Below, piece after piece: positions 33,601 to 41,398 of a DNA stretch of 64,000 bases (position 1 is its first letter; each line of letters begins with the position of its first letter). A model generated the notes under the pieces. The model saw only the letters and a program-made list of their open reading frames with translations. It ran no database searches and was not told the DNA's origin. The stretch comes from CAZMHL01 sp045605445 (GTDB taxonomy: Bacteria > Bacillota > Clostridia > RGIG6154), in contig JAZUPZ010000029.1 in the NCBI GenBank assembly GCA_045605445.1, forward strand, positions 1 through 64,000, given 5' to 3'. The translations under genes were made by a program, and so were the position numbers.

Positions 33601-36600
33601 TTATCGGAAGCTCTCCCTGGTACAGCTACAGAGAATCAATAAAATCCGTAAGCTTCTCAAATGAGCTTTTAAATATCGGTCAGTATTCAATGTACGGCTG
33701 TGCAATTGAAAGCGTTGAAATTCCCGAAGGTGTTAAGTACATCGGCGACCACGTTTTTGAAAACTGTGACAACCTTAAAACAATATCAATTCCTGCAAGT
33801 GTAATTGATATTGAAACCTATACTTTTACCAGCACCCCGGCCCTTGAAAGCATAACAGTTGCAGAGGGCAATAAAAATTATTATTCCAAAGACGGAGTTC
33901 TCTTCTATAAATACGGCAGCAGTGTAAAAATTATTCGTTACCCTTCAGCAAAAGAAGGGGAATATACAGTTCCCGAGGATGTAGTGTTGATTGACATAAT
34001 GGCTTTTGAAAACTGCGATAAACTTACAAAGGTAACAATGACCAACGTTCAGAGCATTGACCGTTCTTCATTTGCTTCCTGCGGTGCCCTTGAAACAGTT
34101 GTTACAGGCGACAAGCTTATTACAATTGGAGATTACGCTTTCTCTGCTTGTACTTCTCTTAAGGAAATAACATTGCCAAAAACTCTTAAATCGGTAGGCA
34201 ATTATGCATTTAATAACTGTAAAGCGCTTTATAAAGTAAACTATGGCGGTTCTTTTGCAACCTGGGTTAAAATCACAATCGGAACAAACAACAGTTATCT
34301 TAAAGGTGCAGGCTTTGTTTACGGCTCTAAAGACTACACAGTTACCTTCGTCGACTGGGACGGAACTACAATTGCAACATTGACTGTTCCCGACGGTGAG
34401 GGAGCAACAGCTCCTTCTGACCCCGAAAGAGAAGGCTATACCTTCACCGGCTGGGATAAAGATTTCTCCGTTGTAACAGGGGATATAACAGTAACAGCTC
34501 AGTATGAGGCGAATGTTGTTGTTCCTGAAACCGTTGCTTCAGGTTCTTGCGGTAGCGGCATAACCTGGGAACTTGATAGTCTGGGAACAATGACAATCAG
34601 CGGAACAGGAAGCATGAGAAATTACAGCAATGACAGCTCAACTCCCTGGTATTCATACAGCAGTCAGATTAAAAAGGTTGTAATCGGAGAGGGTGTAACA
34701 AGAATAGGCGATTATTCATTTGCTTATTGCAGAAACATAACCGAAGTAACCCTCCCTGACACCTTGAAAACATTGGGTTTATGGTCTTTGGCATATACAG
34801 GAATAACAAAGCTTGATGTGCCTGAAGGCGTTACAAAAATAAATGAACGTGCATTGCTTGGTTGCTTATCCCTTGCAGAGCTTTCGTTGCCGAAATCACT
34901 TAGTTTTATCGGGGCACTTGCTTTTAACGGTTGTACGGGGCTTGAAAAAGTAGTTTACTATGCTTCATATGCAACCTGGACAAAAGTAACCATTGAAACG
35001 GGAAATGACCATCTTACAGGTGTAAGATTTATTTATCAGTACTCCGAGTGCAAGGTAACCTTTGTTGATTTTGACGGCACTGTTCTTAAAACAGAAACGG
35101 TAGAAGAAGGTAACCGAGCAACCGCACCTGAAGCTCCTTCAAGAGACGGTTATACCTTCATTGGCTGGGACATTGAATTTTCAAATGTAACTGAAGATAT
35201 AACTGTGACGGCACAGTATGAAAAAATATGTTATACAGTAACCTTTGTTGACTTTGACGGCACTGTTCTTAAAACAGAGTCGGTAGAGGTGGGCAGTGGC
35301 GCAACAGCCCCTGAAGATCCCACAAGAGATGGTTATACCTTCACAGGTTGGGATGTTGGCTTTACAAACGTAACTTCAAACCTGACCGTAACAGCCCAGT
35401 ACGAAAGTGTTGTTAAAACATATAAAGTTATCTTTATTGATGAAATCGGTAATATAATTTCTGAACAGACAGTTGAAGAAGGAAAGTCTGCTGTTGAACC
35501 TGAAGCACCTGTAAAATCGGGATATACATTCATAGGTTGGAATAATGATTTTACAAATGTAACAAGCAATCTGTATGTTATGCCACAGTATGAAAAAATC
35601 AAGTTAAATTACACTGTGAATTTTGTTGATTATGACGCAACGGTGCTTAAAACAGAAACAGTTTTAGAGGGCAACGGAGCAACCGCACCTTCAAATCCTG
35701 AAAGAGAAGGATATATTTTCCTTGGATGGAACAGTCTTTTTGCAAAAATAGACAGAGACAGAACAATTACTGCAATTTATGACCCGGAAGGTCTTGGAAA
35801 TATTTCTCATACCGGCACTTTTGGAAATTACAGAGATTTGAATAATGCTCATTACACAAAAATCTTAATCTGGACTCTTTACGACACAGGGATTCTTACA
35901 GTTAACGGAGCAGCAACTGCATATGGTGTAATGACAACATCAAGCGGCGGTGCTCCATGGAGCGATTATGCGTCATCTGTTAAAGAAGCAAGAGTTTCAA
36001 AGGGTATTAAAGAAATTCTTATTGGCGCATTTGCAAACTGTACCAATTTGACAAAGGTAACCTTCAGCGAAGATATTACAACAATCGGCAGAAACGTATT
36101 TTTCAACTGTCCTGCATTGACAGATATTTATTTTGAAGGCACAAGAGAACAGTGGGAAGATGTTGCAATTGACTCAACCAACGATAGTATGCTTGAAAAT
36201 GTAACAGTTCATTGCTCAGATGATGTTAAAACTTATACAGTAACCTTCCTTGGCTACAACGGACAGGTTTTAAGTGAACAGACAGTAAATGAAGGGGAAA
36301 GCGCAACAGCTCCCGAAGCTCCTTCGGTTGACCTTTATACCTTCACCGGTTGGAATGTTGATTTTTCAAAGGTTACTTCAGATTTAACCGTAACCGCTCA
36401 GTACGAACGTTCTTCATTTATGGTATATTTCATCGGATATGAAGGCATTATTGAAGCTCAGATTATTCCAAAGGGTGGTTCTGCAACTGCACCTGATGTA
36501 CCTGCGGAAATAGACGGAAATGTGTTTATCGGCTGGGACGGTGACTTTGAAAACGTTACATCAGACCTTAACATTTATGCAATATACACAATGGTTGACC

Positions 36601-37646
36601 CGGGCCCGGGACCAATGCCTGAAGACGGCGGTGAGTTCGGCGACGGTCTTACCTGGCACTATGACGGAAATATGACCCTTACAATCAGCGGTAATGGTGC
36701 AATTCCCGATTATGACCCAACAAGCGGTGATATGGTTCCGTGGCAGTCATACGATATGTATATTAAGGTAATTGAAATTGAAGAAGGAATAACCGGAATA
36801 GGCAGTTACGCTTTCGGATATCTTGTGGAAGCAATGAGCATTTCAATTCCGTCCACAGTAACCTATATTTCCGAACAGGCGTTTTTGGAACTTATGGCAA
36901 TTGAATTAGTAACAATCAGCGACGATAATAGTGAATATACAGTAAAAGACGGTATGGTATTTACTAAGGATGAAACTCATCTTGTTTACTGTCCTACACA
37001 TTACAGTTCAAATGTTGTTGAGCTCGACGAAAAGGTTAAAACAATAAACTCTTATGCTTTTGCATATAACCATTTCCTTGAAGCGGTAAATGTTGATCCT
37101 GCAAATGAATATTTCCATTCAGATGAAGGAGTTTTGTATGAAACCGCAACTTCAACTCTTGTGTACTATCCTGCAGGGAAAATGGATGAAACCTATACAA
37201 TTCTCGAAGGAACGGAAATTGTCAGAGAAAAAGCATTTTATTACACCTCTACGCTTACAGAACTGTGTGTTCCTGCAAGTGTGAAGCATATTAACGGTAA
37301 CTGCTTCTCCAATGCAACATCAATTGCAACAATAACCGTTTCAGAAGATAATGAAACTTATGCATCTGTTGAAGGTAATTTAACAGATAAAGAAGGACTG
37401 AACTTGTATTATTGTCCTACCGGAACAGTTCCAAACGGAGTTCAGGAAATCTGGACAGGCGCTTTTGATTTGAACTGCGTGTTTGAAATAACAATCCCTG
37501 TAAGTGTTACACAGGTTCACTCAAATGTGTTCTATACATTTGTGAATCAGATAAATTATCTCGGCTCTTACGAAGAATGGAATGCAATTTATATTTCAAA
37601 TGAGGGTAATGATTATCTTGAGTATGCAAATATAAACTACAATTAA
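27630..37646 (+). CDS. Giant secreted repeat protein (3,338 residues)
   Basis: A signal peptide (about 1-26, ending SFAETL) is followed by a mosaic of three repeat types. (1) BspA-like leucine-rich blocks (about 30-170, 1095-1285, 1965-2230, 2300-2470, 2725-2860 and 3005-3338). (2) About eleven choline/glucan-binding-like units of the type DGYYRYYIDG...GYKYYFS (about 180-1860). (3) Listeria-Bacteroides/InlB-B-like units with FxGWN or FTGWD (for example near 300, 450, 1035, 1330, 2240, 2485-2680). Two FN3-like segments lie near 735-850 and 1445-1560. There is no LPxTG or SLH anchor. It is probably an adhesin held by wall-binding repeats. ATG 27630 follows GGAGG; the ATG at 27612 overlaps that site. 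Confidence 0.85.
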   Translation: MAKRLLSALLATVMLLTMFTLPSFAETLYSGTCGDGLTWTIDSEGVFTLSGSGAMPDYARGTTPWYKYRAEITSVVIEPGITRVGNYAFYLTKILDNITLSDDVTEIGSYAFATCGSVSTATFGSGVSSIEKGAFSGTSIGEITYMGSEKQWYEIQTESGNDSVINSYDIKFMDPGVRLDSDGYYRFYIDGEIQTKWQVSPEGYKYYFSTSSSKYGAALTGKQQKISSTYYDFTDDGKLIESYDSNGDPVLFCDPEQGFIYTIIYDAGEGVASVADKRFRVSTQADLTVTAEKEGYIFAGWTDTFNSNQCISSYEVTGDGVLYAVYINGADLKVELCDDGYYRYYVGGVAQTGWQVAADGYKYYFSTSSSKYGAAMTGTSVKIGGSYYDFTSDGKLIESYDSSNNPVLFYDESADCRPVVTYDYKTNGGEAADASSLRVTKGEKADLSVVARKSGSVFVGWNTNSDAAVAITSLTVTENVTLYAIFADYANNEVVLCEDGYYRYYIGGVAQTGWQMTPTGHKYYFSTSSSKYGAAMTGASVKIGGSYYDFTTEGKLIASYDNDGNPVLYYDPLYDASVEKHTVTYDYKTNGGSSAGEETKQVIHGNKADLTVTAEKADSTFLGWNTDKNADTALSELVVNEDVILYAIFKESGSSKVVLDSDGFYRYYINGEAQIGFWVLDGYKYYFSGSNATKGNAYVSQTATIGGKEYTFNSRGVVVDSNNVPVVYKPNAEVVYLSAVYSEEGTTLTWTGAVENGTISGYKVYRAEGENAGDDDFSLIAVVNETLDGTSYKGTYNSTYSKYDFETPVAQVEFVDSTTQADKVYIYKVEAIAEGDSASSKVAIRTKTGTERYVSYDEATDRWYYYIAGSIQTGWKVTPDGHKCYFSTSTTSTGAALEYDASIGSTVYNFTSYGALINSYDSDSNAVLYTEEIEIPGVSVKEIKLDSDGYYRYYIDGIIQTKWQTGPDGYRYFFSTSSSKYGAAMTGKGQKIASDTYDFTSEGKLIESYDSDGNPILYYDESFDMTPVVTYDHNNGSAVLEKVRVKKGEKADLTVTAKMGNLIFLGWNTDKNATEALTSYTVDGDVTLYAIFTDTVAGGTCGDNLTWQYKVDKTLFITGSGATYSWNNAEDVPWYAYRNEIERVVLDEEITNIGNNTLAGLSKIKTLNIPEKTLYITTSLMGCSALEEITVSSGNTRYNSIDGVLYGYEDSTLILYPQAKEEASYDLPATVKVIFPYAFAESKLEEITLTSIIVKIEEYAFYGCENLKKVKYPLTSDKWEKVYVLDGNDCLTNALECAAKMYTVTYDANGGTCATSSVQVAEGKQADLTVTAEKAGYVFAGWNTDKNAATGFESFAVNEDITLYAIYVEANDVVLCSDGYYRYYVGGVAQTGFWIINGYKYYFSTAAAKYGAALTDSTVKIKGDSYTFDSKGRVCENGEAVLFAPSVTAEAGEMSASQSTTSLKWSVSATNAKVNGYKIYRDGELIAEEEFALNALFIQGEYKNNGSGVYEYIFEPKTTEITYRDEHLDQNTTYNYTLAVSFEGGEVSVDASVLTEAYASRYVTYDKATDGWYYYINGVAQSGWQVTPDGYKYYFSKSTGKALKGKNVRIGSDNYDLADYGALIDSYDSEGNPVLYREINGWYTSAEDGSIRYYDNNVYRTGWQYIDGYKYYFSMSKGNLLTGMTQVGSTKYDLGEDGAWVGYYQTEYTVEESPKATDVVLGEDGYYRYYPNGEEGEPLTGWKVLPGEDAYYKYYFSKASTKYGAAVTGYAVQVGIGEYNFFPTGALLNVTVDENGQAVMEPYSLSLEQGAKNGLILDEDGKYRYYIDGEFQSGWITIDGSRYLLRRADGSAVTDVNYKYGSYYYDFTEDGKLVRMKNGASSIYKITFAPGEGTGEEIVLNKVAEDCFKYVLPENTFEKEGYVFFGWSDGVNTYAAGTKVQVMKDTVFTAVWAEEEVEIIANGTVSDTITWSLNAKGLLKIEGSGEMPAYFIGSSPWYSYRESIKSVSFSNELLNIGQYSMYGCAIESVEIPEGVKYIGDHVFENCDNLKTISIPASVIDIETYTFTSTPALESITVAEGNKNYYSKDGVLFYKYGSSVKIIRYPSAKEGEYTVPEDVVLIDIMAFENCDKLTKVTMTNVQSIDRSSFASCGALETVVTGDKLITIGDYAFSACTSLKEITLPKTLKSVGNYAFNNCKALYKVNYGGSFATWVKITIGTNNSYLKGAGFVYGSKDYTVTFVDWDGTTIATLTVPDGEGATAPSDPEREGYTFTGWDKDFSVVTGDITVTAQYEANVVVPETVASGSCGSGITWELDSLGTMTISGTGSMRNYSNDSSTPWYSYSSQIKKVVIGEGVTRIGDYSFAYCRNITEVTLPDTLKTLGLWSLAYTGITKLDVPEGVTKINERALLGCLSLAELSLPKSLSFIGALAFNGCTGLEKVVYYASYATWTKVTIETGNDHLTGVRFIYQYSECKVTFVDFDGTVLKTETVEEGNRATAPEAPSRDGYTFIGWDIEFSNVTEDITVTAQYEKICYTVTFVDFDGTVLKTESVEVGSGATAPEDPTRDGYTFTGWDVGFTNVTSNLTVTAQYESVVKTYKVIFIDEIGNIISEQTVEEGKSAVEPEAPVKSGYTFIGWNNDFTNVTSNLYVMPQYEKIKLNYTVNFVDYDATVLKTETVLEGNGATAPSNPEREGYIFLGWNSLFAKIDRDRTITAIYDPEGLGNISHTGTFGNYRDLNNAHYTKILIWTLYDTGILTVNGAATAYGVMTTSSGGAPWSDYASSVKEARVSKGIKEILIGAFANCTNLTKVTFSEDITTIGRNVFFNCPALTDIYFEGTREQWEDVAIDSTNDSMLENVTVHCSDDVKTYTVTFLGYNGQVLSEQTVNEGESATAPEAPSVDLYTFTGWNVDFSKVTSDLTVTAQYERSSFMVYFIGYEGIIEAQIIPKGGSATAPDVPAEIDGNVFIGWDGDFENVTSDLNIYAIYTMVDPGPGPMPEDGGEFGDGLTWHYDGNMTLTISGNGAIPDYDPTSGDMVPWQSYDMYIKVIEIEEGITGIGSYAFGYLVEAMSISIPSTVTYISEQAFLELMAIELVTISDDNSEYTVKDGMVFTKDETHLVYCPTHYSSNVVELDEKVKTINSYAFAYNHFLEAVNVDPANEYFHSDEGVLYETATSTLVYYPAGKMDETYTILEGTEIVREKAFYYTSTLTELCVPASVKHINGNCFSNATSIATITVSEDNETYASVEGNLTDKEGLNLYYCPTGTVPNGVQEIWTGAFDLNCVFEITIPVSVTQVHSNVFYTFVNQINYLGSYEEWNAIYISNEGNDYLEYANINYN

Positions 37647-37655
37647 CAAAATGTT

Positions 37656-37739
37656 AAATTTGCCAATCTTGCGCGACTAAGCGCCCTTGTGTACACAAAG
37701 TATACGAAGGTTGCTTATTCGCACAAGCTGAAGAAATTT
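37656..37739 (+). repeat. Stop-codon foldback element, copy E
   Basis: It starts 9 bp after the giant-gene stop codon. Outer arms AAATTTG/AAATTT and CTTGCGC/GCACAAG, core GCGACTAAGC/GCTTATTCGC (one mismatch) and CCTT/AAGG, with tip GTAC-acaaa-GTA. The core differs from the other copies. Confidence 0.75.
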
Positions 37740-37765
37740 TTCTGTTTTAATATGGACAAAGAGAA

Positions 37766-37800
37766 CAACCTCTGCATAGCAGAGGTTGAACCTTTTATAT
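37766..37800 (+). terminator. Terminator of the giant gene
   Basis: CAACCTCTGC-ata-GCAGAGGTTG followed by AACCTTTTATATTCTTT. Confidence 0.75.
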
Positions 37801-37828
37801 TCTTTATTATTTATTGTTTGTTCATTTT

Positions 37829-37853
37829 AAAAGGAGGGCTTAGCCCTCCTTTT
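37829..37853. terminator. Terminator at the end of mgtE
   Basis: AAAAGGAGGGC-tta-GCCCTCCTTTT, a symmetric stem whose right arm enters the mgtE stop codon. It can work in both directions. Confidence 0.75.
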
Positions 37854-39204
37854 AAATATGCAGTATACTTGTAGCAATCTGAAAATAAATTACAAGGCTT
37901 AAAGCGTCAACGATAGTTGTAATAAAGGGGCTTGCCATAACGGCAGGGTCCAGCTTTATTTTTTCTGCAAAAAGCGGAAGAATACAGCCGATCAGCTTTG
38001 CAATAACAACCGTTGCAACAAGGGTAATTGAAACAACCAGCGCAACCTCAACGCCTATTCTGTCAATAAACATAAGCTTTAAAAGGTTGATTGCGGCAAG
38101 AGTAAAACCGCACAAAAATGCAACTCTTATTTCTTTCCACATAACCCTGAACATATGTGAAAACTCAATTTCACCTAAGGATAAGCCTCGTATTACCGTA
38201 ACGGAAGACTGTCCGCCGGCATTACCGCCCGTACCCATAAGCATAGGAATAAAGCTTGTAAGTATAACAAATTTGCCGAGAGCATCTTCGTAAAAGCTTA
38301 TAATTCCGCCGGTGAATGCCGCTGAAATCATAAGGAACAAAAGCCAGGGGATTCTCTGCTTCCAGGTTTCAAAAACTCCGGTTTTAAGATAAGGCTTTTC
38401 AGAAGGTACGATAGCCGCCATTCTTTCAACATCCTCTGTTGCCTCTTCTTCCATAACGTCAACAGCATCGTCAACAGTTACAATGCCCACAAGGCGGTCT
38501 TCTTTGTCAACGATGGGAAGGGCAATAAGGTCGTATTTTGTAAAAATTGCCGCAACATCTTCTCTGTCATCAGTGGTTGTTGCTTTAATAACGTTCGTAT
38601 CCATTAAATTTTCGATAAGAGCATCGGGAGATGCAAGAACCAGGTCTTTTAAGGATACAACGCCCTCTAATTTTCTTTTTGCATTTGTAACATAGCAGGT
38701 GTAAATCGTTTCCTTGTCCATTTCGTTTTTGCGGATGTAAGTAATTGCCTCCGCAACGGTCATAATCTTTTTAAGGGAAACGTATTCTGCCGTCATAATT
38801 GTTCCCGCGCAGTTTTCGGGGAACTTAAGGTATTGGTTAATAAGATTTCTTGTTTTTGGCGAGGTGTTCTGCATAACACGTTTAACAATGCTTGCAGGAA
38901 GCTCTTCAATCATATCAACCGCATCGTCTGTTGCCAGGTCCTCCATAATGTGGGAAATTTCAACGTCGGATATGCTTTGAATAATTTCGTGTTGCTTGTC
39001 AATTTCAAGATAAGCAAAAACGTCCGATGCAAAGTCTTTCGGAAGAGTTCTGAAAATAACAAGAGTTTTTTCAGCTTCAAGACCGCTGATAAAATCAGCA
39101 ACATCGGATTCGTTCATTTCAATCAGGATTTCCTGAACTTTTTTATATCTTTTTTTATTGATAAGTTCAAGGAGTAAATCTCTGACAGTTGTGATTTCTT
39201 CCAT
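37852..39204 (-). CDS. mgtE: Magnesium transporter MgtE
   Basis: This 450-residue dimeric Mg2+ channel has an N-terminal MgtE_N superhelical domain (about 1-125, with ADFISGLEAEKTLVIFRTLP). Two CBS domains follow (about 130-255, with GTIMTAEYVSLKKIMTVAEA and DREDVAAIFTKYDLIALPIV) and gate the pore by Mg2+. The membrane part has about five helices and the family signature LMGTGGNAGGQSSVTVIRGL near 335, ending with LDPAVMASPFITTIVDA. ATG 39204 is chosen (GGAGG 7 bp upstream) over the ATG at 39222. It has its own promoter and a leader with a small ORF. Confidence 0.95.
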   Translation of the reverse strand: MEEITTVRDLLLELINKKRYKKVQEILIEMNESDVADFISGLEAEKTLVIFRTLPKDFASDVFAYLEIDKQHEIIQSISDVEISHIMEDLATDDAVDMIEELPASIVKRVMQNTSPKTRNLINQYLKFPENCAGTIMTAEYVSLKKIMTVAEAITYIRKNEMDKETIYTCYVTNAKRKLEGVVSLKDLVLASPDALIENLMDTNVIKATTTDDREDVAAIFTKYDLIALPIVDKEDRLVGIVTVDDAVDVMEEEATEDVERMAAIVPSEKPYLKTGVFETWKQRIPWLLFLMISAAFTGGIISFYEDALGKFVILTSFIPMLMGTGGNAGGQSSVTVIRGLSLGEIEFSHMFRVMWKEIRVAFLCGFTLAAINLLKLMFIDRIGVEVALVVSITLVATVVIAKLIGCILPLFAEKIKLDPAVMASPFITTIVDALSLVIYFQIATSILHI

Positions 39205-39373
39205 GTTTTGTCCTCCAATCATTTAGTTGTCAATAACTTGATTGGCAAACAGAAACAAACCGTCAACCGTTACAAGACGCATCGGTTACGGCTTTTTGTA
39301 TTCTGTTGTTGCACAATCGCCCGTTACCGCCGGCGTCCATAAATTCACTTCCTTTTTCTTAATTTTTGTATAA
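39205..39373 (-). promoter_or_regulatory. mgtE leader with alternative stems
   Basis: In the transcript, CCGTAACC can pair with the downstream GGTTGACGG. The same CCGTAACCG can pair, with one mismatch, with the upstream CGGTAACGG inside the leader ORF. The downstream stem is followed by a U-rich tract (TTTGTTTCTGTTT). It lacks the M-box (ykoK) consensus as I know it. A leader-peptide attenuator responding to Mg2+ or translation is inferred. Confidence 0.45.
39263..39340 (-). CDS. 25-residue leader peptide upstream of mgtE
   Basis: The ORF has a good ribosome site (AAGGAAG, 7 bp before the ATG). It encodes MDAGGNGRLCNNRIQKAVTD and five more residues, with no hydrophobic segment. It spans the mutually exclusive stems of the leader and ends inside the second one, a layout expected of a regulatory uORF. 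Translation is not proven. Confidence 0.4.
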   Translation of the reverse strand: MDAGGNGRLCNNRIQKAVTDASCNG

Positions 39374-39380
39374 CAGTATT

Positions 39381-39409
39381 ATTTTATCATAAAAATTATA
39401 TGATTTCAA
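39381..39409 (-). promoter_or_regulatory. mgtE promoter
   Basis: Read leftward: TTGAAA (39409-39404), 17 bp, TAAAAT (39386-39381). It gives a leader of about 170 nt. Confidence 0.75.
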
Positions 39410-39433
39410 CATTGTTTGCAACAATTTATAAAA

Positions 39434-39456
39434 GGGCGACCCTGCAAGGGTCGTCT
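39434..39456 (-). terminator. Terminator of the helicase gene
   Basis: In the minus-strand transcript ACGACCCTT-gc-AGGGTCGCCC is followed by TTTTATAAATTG, just after the helicase stop codon. Confidence 0.7.
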
Positions 39457-39463
39457 GAATATT

Positions 39464-41302
39464 TTATCCGCAATAATTAACAAGTGCCGAAATAAGCTGT
39501 CCGTCGCAATTTTTCCAGAATTCAACGTCACAAACAACAATTAAATTTTTCTTTGCTCTTGAAATGGCTGTGTTTATAAGCTCAAGCCCCTTTGAACGAC
39601 GGTTGGTGCTGTCGGTAAAATACATATTTTCTCTGTCGCAAACGGAAAGAATAACCGTGTCCCATTCCTGCCCCTGCGACCTGTGAACCGTCATAACCCT
39701 GTCGGTATATTTTCTTATAAGCGCTTCCTGGCTTTTGTAGGGAGTAAGAACTGCAAAGTCGGAAAGGTGGTAATCCTTAATAATTTCAAGAATTGCCTCC
39801 GCTTCTTTAACGCTTGAACGGGAACCGCCGCTTACACCCTTTGCATCAATTGCAAGAATGTTCGTTTCGTCTTCGGCAAGAGAGGAAAAGTGGTTCTGAT
39901 AAACATAGCTTTCAAGAATTTCCGCAATTCCGCTTCCGAAACGGTGAGTTTCGTTAAGGTCTGCCTTTGCGGTATATTCAAAATTGGGAGAAGCTCCTAA
40001 AATATAGTCCTGAAAGAGCTCGTATACGTCCTTTTTGAAAATATCTTCTGCATAAACTGCCGACTGTGCCCATATAACTGCAGGCTGAAAGAGAGGGTTT
40101 GAAAAGTTGTTTTCATCCATCTCGCATACAGGAGGCAACTGCATATGGTCTCCCAAAAAGGTTATGGGGCACCTCATAGAAAGAAGCACCGTTGCCTTTA
40201 CAAGGTTGCAGTAGCAGGCTTCGTCAAGAAAAAGGTGAGCAGCAGCTTTTTTGTTTTTTTCCATGGCGCTGTTCATATTATAGGCAATAAACTTATCAAC
40301 GGTGCAGGCAACAATTCTTATATTCCCTTTTATAAGATAAAGGAAAAGGTTTTCCCTTGCTCCCGCAAGCATTTTGCCAAGCTGTTCAATTCTCTCCAAA
40401 GATGCTTCTCCGTATTTTTTCTCGGTTTTTTCAATTACCTCTTTAAGCTTCTTTTTAAGAGGAAGGGGAGTGTCGCTTTTTTTAACCTCCTGCTTTAATT
40501 TTATGCAGTTTAAAAGCTCGTTTTTCTGAATGTTGTATTCCGCTGTAAGACGGTTTATAATCTCCTTCTCGCAAACCTGAGGATAGGTAGAAGAAAGGCT
40601 TTCCGTTGCATATCCCAGCCTTGCAACCAAAGAAAGGTCAAAGCCTTCCTCTTCAAGAACGGGCAGAAGCCCGTTTAAGGTCTGGTCAAGGGCAACGTTT
40701 GTGGGAGCAGTAATAAAAATAATGTCCTCATCGGTGTCATTCTTAAGATAGTTTAAAACGCAGTTTGCAAGAACAAATCTGGTTTTGCCTGTTCCCGGCG
40801 CACCCCATATGTATGAAAATGGCTGTGAGAAAACAGTTTTAATTGCTTTTTCCTGACAGGGAGAGGGGAGAATTTTTTTACTTATATCAAGCTCCGGGGA
40901 AAGCTTTGGCAGCTCTTCCGGAAAGGCGATTTTTTCGCCGTGAGCTTTATACCATTTTATAACCCTTTCCACAAGAAAACGCATATTAACGTTTATAACA
41001 ACGTCCGATGCTTTTATATCGGCGGAAATATTTTCGTTAAATTCAACTGTAAGGGTTCTTTTGAAAAAGTCGCTGTCTTTAACAGAAAAATCTTCATCAC
41101 CGTATTTTTTGCCGTTGATTTCAATTTCAAATCCGCAACTGTCAAAAAGTCGCTTTGAAAGGCGCATAAAAAAGACCTTTTCCTTCTTTCTGACAAGGTC
41201 TTCAACAAGTATATGTTCAATTCCCAGATCATTGTCAATAAGATAGTTGAGGTAAACCTGAGAACCGTATATAAAGCTGTTTTTAATCTCTTTAATATCC
41301 AT
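39464..41302 (-). CDS. Superfamily 1 (Upf1/DNA2-like) DNA/RNA helicase
   Basis: This 612-residue protein has the full SF1B motif set: Walker A GAPGTGKTRFV near 167, Ia APTNVALDQ, Walker B FLDEACYCNL, III FLGDHMQLPPV, IV LTPYKSQEALIRKY, V TVHRSQGQEWDTVILSV and VI NTAISRAKKNLIVV. The AAA_11 and AAA_12 halves are separated by an alpha-helical insertion (about 235-310). The N-terminal 140 residues are not recognised and may bind nucleic acid. It is not a UvrD, RecB or Cas4 fusion. Single gene, own promoter; the cellular job (repair, RNA metabolism or defence) cannot be told. Confidence 0.85.
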   Translation of the reverse strand: MDIKEIKNSFIYGSQVYLNYLIDNDLGIEHILVEDLVRKKEKVFFMRLSKRLFDSCGFEIEINGKKYGDEDFSVKDSDFFKRTLTVEFNENISADIKASDVVINVNMRFLVERVIKWYKAHGEKIAFPEELPKLSPELDISKKILPSPCQEKAIKTVFSQPFSYIWGAPGTGKTRFVLANCVLNYLKNDTDEDIIFITAPTNVALDQTLNGLLPVLEEEGFDLSLVARLGYATESLSSTYPQVCEKEIINRLTAEYNIQKNELLNCIKLKQEVKKSDTPLPLKKKLKEVIEKTEKKYGEASLERIEQLGKMLAGARENLFLYLIKGNIRIVACTVDKFIAYNMNSAMEKNKKAAAHLFLDEACYCNLVKATVLLSMRCPITFLGDHMQLPPVCEMDENNFSNPLFQPAVIWAQSAVYAEDIFKKDVYELFQDYILGASPNFEYTAKADLNETHRFGSGIAEILESYVYQNHFSSLAEDETNILAIDAKGVSGGSRSSVKEAEAILEIIKDYHLSDFAVLTPYKSQEALIRKYTDRVMTVHRSQGQEWDTVILSVCDRENMYFTDSTNRRSKGLELINTAISRAKKNLIVVCDVEFWKNCDGQLISALVNYCG

Positions 41303-41308
41303 ATTTTA

Positions 41309-41337
41309 ATTGTAGCATAAAACCCCTGATTGTTCAA
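41309..41337 (-). promoter_or_regulatory. Helicase gene promoter
   Basis: Read leftward: TTGAAC (41337-41332), 17 bp, TACAAT (41314-41309). Confidence 0.7.
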
Positions 41338-41343
41338 TATTTA

Positions 41344-41372
41344 TTGACAAAACAAAAAGGCTATAGTAAAAT
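41344..41372 (+). promoter_or_regulatory. GH28 operon promoter
   Basis: TTGACA (41344-41349), 17 bp, TAAAAT (41367-41372). The near-consensus boxes suggest it is strong or repressor-controlled rather than activator-dependent. Confidence 0.8.
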
Positions 41373-41398
41373 TTAACAGAAGAAAGGAGTGCTTGAAG

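Noticed and set aside
39205..39373. M-box (ykoK) Mg2+ riboswitch upstream of mgtE
   Set aside because: The conserved M-box blocks I know are not present; the leader instead holds a small ORF and competing stems.
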